A stretch of 64,000 bases of DNA from Tetmemena sp. SeJ-2015 (taxonomy: Eukaryota > Ciliophora > Spirotrichea > Sporadotrichida > Oxytrichidae), in NCBI GenBank assembly GCA_027382625.1, contig JAJKFJ010022585.1, positions 1-64,000 on the forward strand, in the 5' to 3' direction. Shown one piece after another: positions 58,111 through 64,000 of the stretch. How positions within the stretch are numbered: the first letter of the stretch is position 1; each line of letters starts with the position of its first letter. The position numbers and the translations under genes were made by a program. The notes under the pieces were generated by a model. That model made no database searches, was not told the origin of the DNA, and saw nothing but the letters and a program-made list of their open reading frames with translations.

Positions 58111-60170
58111 ATATTTGATTTTGGGGGGTGGGGGCCCCAAATTTTTTAAAATTTTTTAAGTTTTTTTAAATTAATATTGCGGGAAAAATATTTTTTTTTT
58201 AAAAATACTTTTTTAAATCATAAAACCAAAATTTTTTAAATATAAATCATTTTTCCCCTCTGCTTTTTTTTAATCCACTTTAAAATTTTTTGGAAAAATT
58301 TTTTTTAAAAAAGGGGGCAAACAATATTTTATTAAAAAAAATTTAAACTTTTGAGTTTTTAAATGTACAATTTTTTGCGGGAAATAAAAAATTTGGTTTT
58401 TTATTCCAATCAGCTCAATTTGCCCCTTAAAAATTGGGATTTCATTTTTTAAACTAAATTGCCCTCTTTTTTGGTTTAAAATTTTATATTTTAAAATTTT
58501 TCTTTTTAAAAAAAATTTCCCCTTGGGAAAAAGGGTTTAACCCATGTTTTAAAATTGAAATCTAAATTTTTTTTTTTAATTTAAACCCAAATTTGGGGAA
58601 ACTCAGATGCCTAAAACCCTACCTAAACTTTTTTCCAAAATGTTTTTTAAAATTAAAATTTAAATTGGGGCCCCCTTTTTTGGAACAAAAATTTTTAAAT
58701 TTCAAAAAAAAAATTTTTTTAAAAAGTTTAAAAATTAATTCCAAAACTAAAAAAACACTCAAAGGGCCCCTAAAATTAAAACTCAACTAAACTCATTTAA
58801 AACCAAAAAAAATTTTTTTCCCCAAAAGATGGACAAAATAAAAACTTTTTTTCCCCAACATAAACCCTAAAAAATTAACTACAAACTTTTAAAGTTCCCA
58901 AACATAAAAAAACCCCTTTTTAAAAACTAGGGTAAATCACTGATTTTGAAAAGTTTAATTTTTTAAAAATATCCCCTTTCCCTTGGGTTAAAACCCCTTT
59001 AAAAAAATTTAAACCCCTTTAAAATTTTTTTTTAATAGAGTTTTAAACAAAAACTAAAAAATAAAGAAAAGGAAAAAAAACCCTAAAATTTAATTACAAT
59101 TTAAAAAGGGAATTTAAAATATTAAAAAAACATAAAAGGTACCGGTTTTGGGCAAGCAGGCATAAATTTTACCCCTTTTTAAAAAATTTTCAGTTTTCAA
59201 GCAAAATATCTAAAGTTTAAAACGGGGTTTTAGAATGGCTGAAGTCAAAAAGATTTGCACCTGTTCTGCAACTCTAACATAAAATAGGGTTTTTCGTTTC
59301 CTGGGGGAAAACGTTTAAAGCTTTTCCCCCCCCAAAAAAAATTGGGAAGGATTTTTTAAAAAATAAAAAATCTAGCGAAACACTAGTTTCCCTTTGGGAG
59401 TGGCCCTGATTTTTTAGCAAAAAAGCGCTTTTTTGCCCCATGGTCCACCCAAAACGTTTCCCCCAAATTAAAAAATTTCCCCCCCTTCTCGTTTTGAAAA
59501 TCTTTTTTAAAACCTTTGACAGGGGGGAATTAAGCAAAAAAGGGAAAATTAAAACTGTGAGGGAAGTACAAAATTTCCAAAATAAAAACTCAAAAATACC
59601 TTTTTTTTGGGGAAGAATGAGATGTTAAATTCTAAATTTTTTAAGAAAGCCATCGTTTTTTCCCAAGGGTTCCTAAAAATCCTCTTCTTTTAAAACAAAA
59701 TTTGGATTTTTTTACTCAAGAAAAATTTGGGCCCCAAAAAAGTTTTAAAAAATTACAAAAAATAAAAAAATCAAAATAAAGAGGCCCAAAAGTTTAAGCT
59801 CCAAGTTTAAAAGGAAAAAGTTGGCCGTCTTTTTTTGGGGGAAAAATCTCATTGCCCCAAAAGGGCCCCTTGAAATTTTTTTTTTACTTGAAATGAAAAA
59901 GGGTCAAATTGAAAAAATTTGAAAAAATTTTTTCCCAACGATTTTTCACCCCTTGGGGATTTTGAAAAGAAAAATTTTTTTTTTTTTAAAAGAAGAAATT
60001 TAAAGCAATAGGGGGCTTGAAAAAAATCTGAAGTCCATCAAAAGAAAAGAAAATTTTCAAACCCCACTTTTTGCAGGGAAAAACCCCCTGGGGAACCCGA
60101 ATTTTATTTTTCCCAACGCCCCCCCTTTTTCCCCCCCCTAAAATACAACCCAAATTTAAGAGAATTACTT
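58111..60170. other. Homopolymer-smeared sequence, probably low-quality consensus
   Basis: Runs of A, T, C and G of 4-12 bases follow each other almost without single-base transitions (e.g. GGGGGGTGGGGGCCCC at 58121-58136; runs of seven C or more near 60117). ORFs here (58593-58790, 59274-59628) have Lys/Phe/Pro-only composition and are artefacts. Underlying sequence cannot be judged. Confidence 0.75.
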
Positions 60171-60222
60171 CTTTTTTGCTAAAAGAACTAAAAACAAAAG
60201 AAAAAAGCTAAAAGCCATAAAC

Positions 60223-61217
60223 TCAAAAACGAAAAAGATAAACGAAAGGAAGCTCGTCCCGACAGTCATTCGGTTTGATAGAAGATAAGATAGTGAGATA
60301 ACTATGTGTGAAAAAATTTAAATTAAAGTTAGGAATAATTCTTAAGTGATTTTAATTAAAATGTTAAATCTCTCTTTGAGATTTTTTAAAAGTTACCCCT
60401 TTTGGGCTTTGATTCATAGGATTGTGAGCTGAAGCATCTATCATAAGCACATTGGATTGGTAGGAGTGCTTTTGAGCTGAGCTAGGGCCATCTGCATTCT
60501 TGAATCTCTTCAATGATGCAAGTGGAGGAGGGTTCTACTTCTATCGTCTGGCTTTGAACACCTTTGCTGATTGCTTCATGAGCTAGAGTGCTCTCCCGTT
60601 TTTCTCTGTAAAATATGTTTAAGTAATTGAATGATATTTTTACTTGAGATAAAGGGATGGCTAGTGAGTTGAGATAGCCATTCATCTGAGATGAGTATAT
60701 AGTCGCTCTTGACATTATCACCGGAGGCTGCATTCCTCTTGTCTTAAGTGGTCTTGACAATGTGTGCAAGGTAGTCTGGCTGGAGGGTGTTTACAACGTT
60801 GAAGAAGTATTGCCGATCGATTGGCTTAGACTTCTCATCCATGTCTGGTAAGAATCTCAGCAGATCTCCATCGTCTCGAACTCCCTTAAACACATGTCGG
60901 ACTGAGAGTTCATCGTATTTAGGGACCTTGGTCATCTTGACCTCCGACATCTTCAACAGTCTCTTATCGCCCTTGAGTATCTGCCTGAAGTAGTCTCGGT
61001 TCACTCCTTCGATCGGTGGCATGTAGTAGCACACTAAAATTAAAAAGTTTTAAAACCAATATTATTGCTTACGTATCTCGGTGAAGTATGTGTAGAGATC
61101 ATGCTTCGACCTGAAGCGACCTGAGAGTTCTTGAGGCACCACTCTCATTAAGCTCTCGTCAAAGTCATCCTCATGCGACTGCTCGAACTCAGTCCACTTT
61201 CTTTTCTAGGATTCCAT
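60223..61217 (-). CDS. Small basic protein of a putative germline-limited element
   Basis: The start MESQKRKWTEFEQSHEDDFD is followed by MRVVPQELSGRFRSKHDLYT, an intron (61034-61072), YYMPPIEGVNRDYFRQILKG, KVPKYDELSVRHVFKGVRDD, DRQYFFNVVNTLQPDYLAHI, a second intron (60606-60643) and a basic tail (NGRALQLMKQSAKVFKARRQ; PPPLASLKRFKNADGPSSAQ). About 240-290 residues; the exact end is uncertain because after SQREI the frame stays open through TAA codons to the TGA complement at 60223-60225. No IES is needed, and base composition is less AT-rich than the genes at 1-43 kb. It is transcribed divergently from the helicase-like gene 371 bp away. Role unknown; the basic C-terminus suggests DNA or RNA binding. 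Confidence 0.7.
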
Positions 61218-61276
61218 ATTGTCAAAGCTGAAGTTTAGTTTCGATATGAGATTATTATTTTAACTCAGCTGGATTC

Positions 61277-61305
61277 ATATAGTAAATAGCTTTGATTTAC
61301 TATAT
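61277..61305. repeat. Hairpin-forming inverted repeat, 11-bp stem
   Basis: ATATAGTAAAT (61277-61287) and ATTTACTATAT (61295-61305) are perfect complements around a 7-base loop. Confidence 0.9.
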
Positions 61306-61360
61306 TCCCATATGAGATTGATGGACTTACTTATATTGGAGTGAAATTGAAAATTTTTAG

Positions 61361-61450
61361 TTTGTGATTTTTTATTAGGACTTTGTGATTATTTTATCAA
61401 ATTTTGTGATTTTTTGTGATTATTTGTGATATTTTGTGATATTTTCTGAT
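61361..61450 (+). repeat. Phased TTTGTGAT direct repeats
   Basis: TTTGTGAT occurs at 61361, 61382, 61403, 61413, 61423 and 61433, with a degenerate TTTTCTGAT at 61442. The last four perfect copies are spaced exactly 10 bp, one helical turn. The spacers are A/T only. Confidence 0.92.
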
Positions 61451-61505
61451 CTGGAAGCCCTTTTTTGTGTTTGTTTCTGATCTAAGAAAATTGATAAGTT
61501 GGGTC

Positions 61506-61523
61506 TGTGATTATTTAATCACA
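61506..61523. repeat. Palindrome TGTGATTA-TT-TAATCACA
   Basis: 8-bp perfect arms sharing the TGTGAT core of the direct repeats. It sits 66 bp upstream of the helicase-like start codon, as expected for a dimer-bound operator. Confidence 0.85.
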
Positions 61524-61588
61524 GTGACATTGATGATGTTATTAGATTGATCCCTAGATATATATTTAATAATATCATATATTAAATA

Positions 61589-64000
61589 ATGAAGGAGCAG
61601 GGGAATCAAATCTTCGACAGCGACGACTCTCGATATGAAGATGGGTCCAGTAGCGAGGATGAAGATAAGACAGTCACTACTAAAACTAGCAAGCAACTTG
61701 CTTCCAAGCAATCTAAAACTCATCTGCTTGGAAAGCGAAGTAAGTATCTCATAAATTTTAAATTAAAAAAAAATTATTTTAAAAGAAAAAAAAAAAAAAA
61801 AAAAGGGGGGGAGGTCTATGGATTGGCGATGGATGATGAAGCAACATCTGTTCTCAAAAAAATCACAAAGGGTTTCAAGCTGACCATGAAGGAGATTCAA
61901 CATCACAATTTTCTAAAAAAAACCCCCTCTCACAATACGAGCTCGATGAGATTAGGGAGTTCATAAGAGTCAAAAGATAAAAGCTGAATAGAAAAGGTCA
62001 CTCCTTCAGCTTGATGTAGGAGAACGATGATGAACTTATCAACTATCTCTCCAATTTCTATCGAGAGTAATAAAAAGAGGATGGCTCTTTTGACAAGCAA
62101 GATAAGGCAACTCTCGAACCATCTTCTCTTCATAACCCTGAAATGTAACTCCAATAGATTAAAGTCTCCAAATTTATATTGGAAAACTACAACGACCTAG
62201 AGATGGATCTGAAGCTTCAAGTTCAAAAACAATTAATTGAAAAATTTATCGAGAACCCTCAACTCATGCTTCACTGCCAAGAGTACCAAATTAGTCTCGA
62301 GTAAGAGAAGCTTGATAAGCTTTTCAGAAATAGGGAGTTAGACTCATTGAGTTTCGAACTGAGGAAGCTGAATTTTAACTAAGTACTTAACATTCACTTC
62401 AGGATGTCGAAGACCCTGACCACTCTTCCACATGAAGGATAAACATTATACTATACCCTCTATCCATTTCTGAACTCGACGAACATTTCAGAAAAGATAG
62501 GCGATGCTCAATCAGAGATTTTTAGATAAATGATACTCACCCTTAACAGGTACCTGCAGGATAATGATATTCCTTACAACCCTCACTTTATCGGCCTCCT
62601 CGTTGAGTATTAACCTCTAATGCTTAGAGATGACATGCAACTTGAACAGCACTCTGCATCAATATAGTAATATATTAAAGAGCTTGGCTTTAATGAGATT
62701 GAGGCTGAGATGATTTCAAAGAACCCTAGGAATTTTTTCTAGCCTGGATTCGTCAAGAAACTTATGAATTGCTCTCAGAAATCTAAGGAGGTTCTCATTG
62801 AGTTCATATCCAAAGTGTAAGTGCTCTCTGACCCATACGTTATCTTCGATGAACTACTAGAGCTGCTAAGATGCAGAGACATACTGTTCTCTCTCATCAA
62901 CAAGAGGGAAAGAATAAAGCTCCCACTCGAGCGATGTCTGCTCATCCTTCAATCAATTAAAGATTTCTCAAAAAAGATATTTTCGACTGTTATCGAGCTT
63001 GATGAACAAAACTGGATGAGGGAGATCACCAAGCGAACTTCATAGTGCTCTTCAAAGAAGTTGGAAGAGTGCTAGAATAGGGAGGAAAACAAAATAATAT
63101 TCCAAGATGAGATCAAAGACTTTGAAAAGCGAAGGGAAGTAGATTTGGAAGAATTGATGAAATAGGAAAAAAATGGAAAATGTTTGTGATGAATACAAAC
63201 ACAACTAATACCAAGCAACTATTGCAGCTATCGTGCTTAGCTGCTCGAGCAGTACAATCCAGTGCCACCTTCCGACTGCATCTGGGAAAACCTGGATCAT
63301 CAGCATGATAGCAGAGTACTGGAAGCAGCGAGGGAAGAAGGTCCTCATCTTGGTTCTTAACGATATATTGAAAACCTAGGCTTAGCGATAGCTACTTCCC
63401 AAAAAATTTTGGAATCCAAAAATTTTTAAAAAACCCCTGAAATAGTAATAGTTGATGAGTATGACTAGATAATTACAACACACCCATTCAAAAATCATTT
63501 AAGGAAAAGTGTTTGGAATATGGGACTTGACTCTCACTCAATGCTACCCATTCAGCGCGACTTGCGATCCTGGAATTCAGAGAATCATCCAAAAGACTCT
63601 TGGATAAACTAAAATTCTCTCCTTCCAGAGTGAAGTAGAATTTGTATCAGGAATTCAACAAGACTTGGGAGGGGGATATCGAAATCTACAAAAAGTAATC
63701 AGAGCGAGTTGACAACACCATCAAGCAGATAGAGAAGCATGCTAAGCACACTCCTCTCATTATCTTTTGCGAGAAAGGAAAAATTAAGACAAGTATGAAA
63801 AAATAATTCGGTAGATGGGAGTGATCAACTTCAAGAGGGGAGTTACTATTGAAAACTTAGACGAGATACAGCAATGGCACTCTGGAGTATTGATGCTTAA
63901 CCCAGAGGAATGCTGCGGGTACAACACGAGATTCAGACAAGACGCAAAGGTGATAATATCTTGCAACATCAACTCCGAGAGTCAGTACTAACAGATGAGA
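61589..64000 (+). CDS. SF2 helicase-like ATPase, cut by window end
   Basis: The start MKEQGNQIFDSDDSRYEDGS is an acidic head. An intron begins at 61740, its 3' end blurred by a poly-A/poly-G run. A long alpha-helical region follows (QYELDEIREFIRVKRQKLNR; NPEMQLQQIKVSKFILENYN; LVEYQPLMLRDDMQLEQHSA). Helicase motifs come next: QYQATIAAIVLS, motif I HLPTASGKTWIISMIAEY, motif II IVIVDEYDQI, motif III YPFSATCDPGIQ, motif IV PLIIFCEKGK and a motif V-like NPEECCGYNTRFRQDAKVII. Motif VI is beyond the window. Single-base frame changes lie in homopolymers at 63167-63173, near 63400-63440 and at 63667-63675. No IES is needed. The DEAD/SecA-like core suggests nucleic-acid translocation, but the substrate is unknown. 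Confidence 0.78.

Larger units (their letters stand above)
61218..61588. promoter_or_regulatory. Divergent promoter region with iterated TTTGTGAT motif
   Basis: 371 bp between the two divergent start codons. It contains six TTTGTGAT copies, an 11-bp-stem hairpin and a TGTGATTA/TAATCACA inverted pair. A shared control or replication region for the gene pair is the simplest reading; this is inference. Confidence 0.6.

Noticed and set aside
58800..59340. CCCCAAAA-like words as telomere or TBE transposon termini
   Set aside because: They occur only in the homopolymer-smeared stretch and never as tandem C4A4 units; no TBE-type transposase motif was seen.
61361..61450. CRISPR-like array
   Set aside because: Units are 8 bp with 2-13 bp spacers and the genome is a ciliate; this is a short direct-repeat array.

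Overview
This window is germline (micronuclear) DNA of a hypotrich/stichotrich ciliate of the Oxytricha, Stylonychia or Tetmemena type. TAA and TAG are read as glutamine inside conserved proteins and TGA is the only stop, which excludes Euplotes. The DNA is AT-rich. Genes carry short GT-AG introns. Coding segments (MDSs) are split by AT-rich internal eliminated sequences (IESs) flanked by 3-13 bp direct repeats (pointers). Removing one repeat plus the IES restores the reading frame in case after case. Standard-code ORF calling breaks almost every gene here, so coordinates below span the whole germline locus, IESs and introns included. Layout, left to right: WD-repeat protein fragment (1-757), ALG5 dolichyl-phosphate glucosyltransferase, N-acylated zinc-finger/kelch protein (2.9-6.0 kb), two DOMON-domain membrane/secreted proteins (6.9-10.0 kb, minus), SHIPPO/ODF3-like protein, an unknown protein, PACRG-like ARM protein, NEK kinase, Gln-rich protein, MGC-start acylated protein, two more unknowns, TIM23, a short-chain dehydrogenase, two tandem peroxisomal acyl-CoA oxidase genes (26.6-31.8 kb), a coiled-coil protein, a ubiquitin-hydrolase-like protein, a cyclic-nucleotide-binding-domain protein and mitochondrial ribosomal protein mS29/DAP3 (to 43.0 kb). 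Genes are on both strands with gaps as small as 63 bp. From 43 kb on the DNA becomes gene-poor: inverted repeats around coding fragments (44.1-45.4 kb), very AT-rich sequence, two GC-rich islands (48.0-48.4 and 49.1-49.3 kb), an IES-dense locus (51.3-54.4 kb, fragments beyond), two stretches of homopolymer-smeared, probably poor-quality sequence (45.8-47.1 and 58.1-60.2 kb), and finally a GC-richer, apparently IES-free divergent gene pair (60.2-64.0 kb): a small basic protein and an SF2 helicase-like protein that runs off the end. The main discovery is that both acyl-CoA oxidase paralogues are scrambled in the same way: one small coding segment near the 3' end of the gene lies instead upstream of exon 1, and long matching pointers (9-13 bp) show exactly where it is re-inserted. 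The rearrangement therefore probably predates the tandem duplication. Other strong leads are a 49-bp perfect inverted repeat that keeps frame if read as an inversion pointer, and the helicase/basic-protein locus with 10-bp-phased TTTGTGAT repeats, a candidate germline-limited element.
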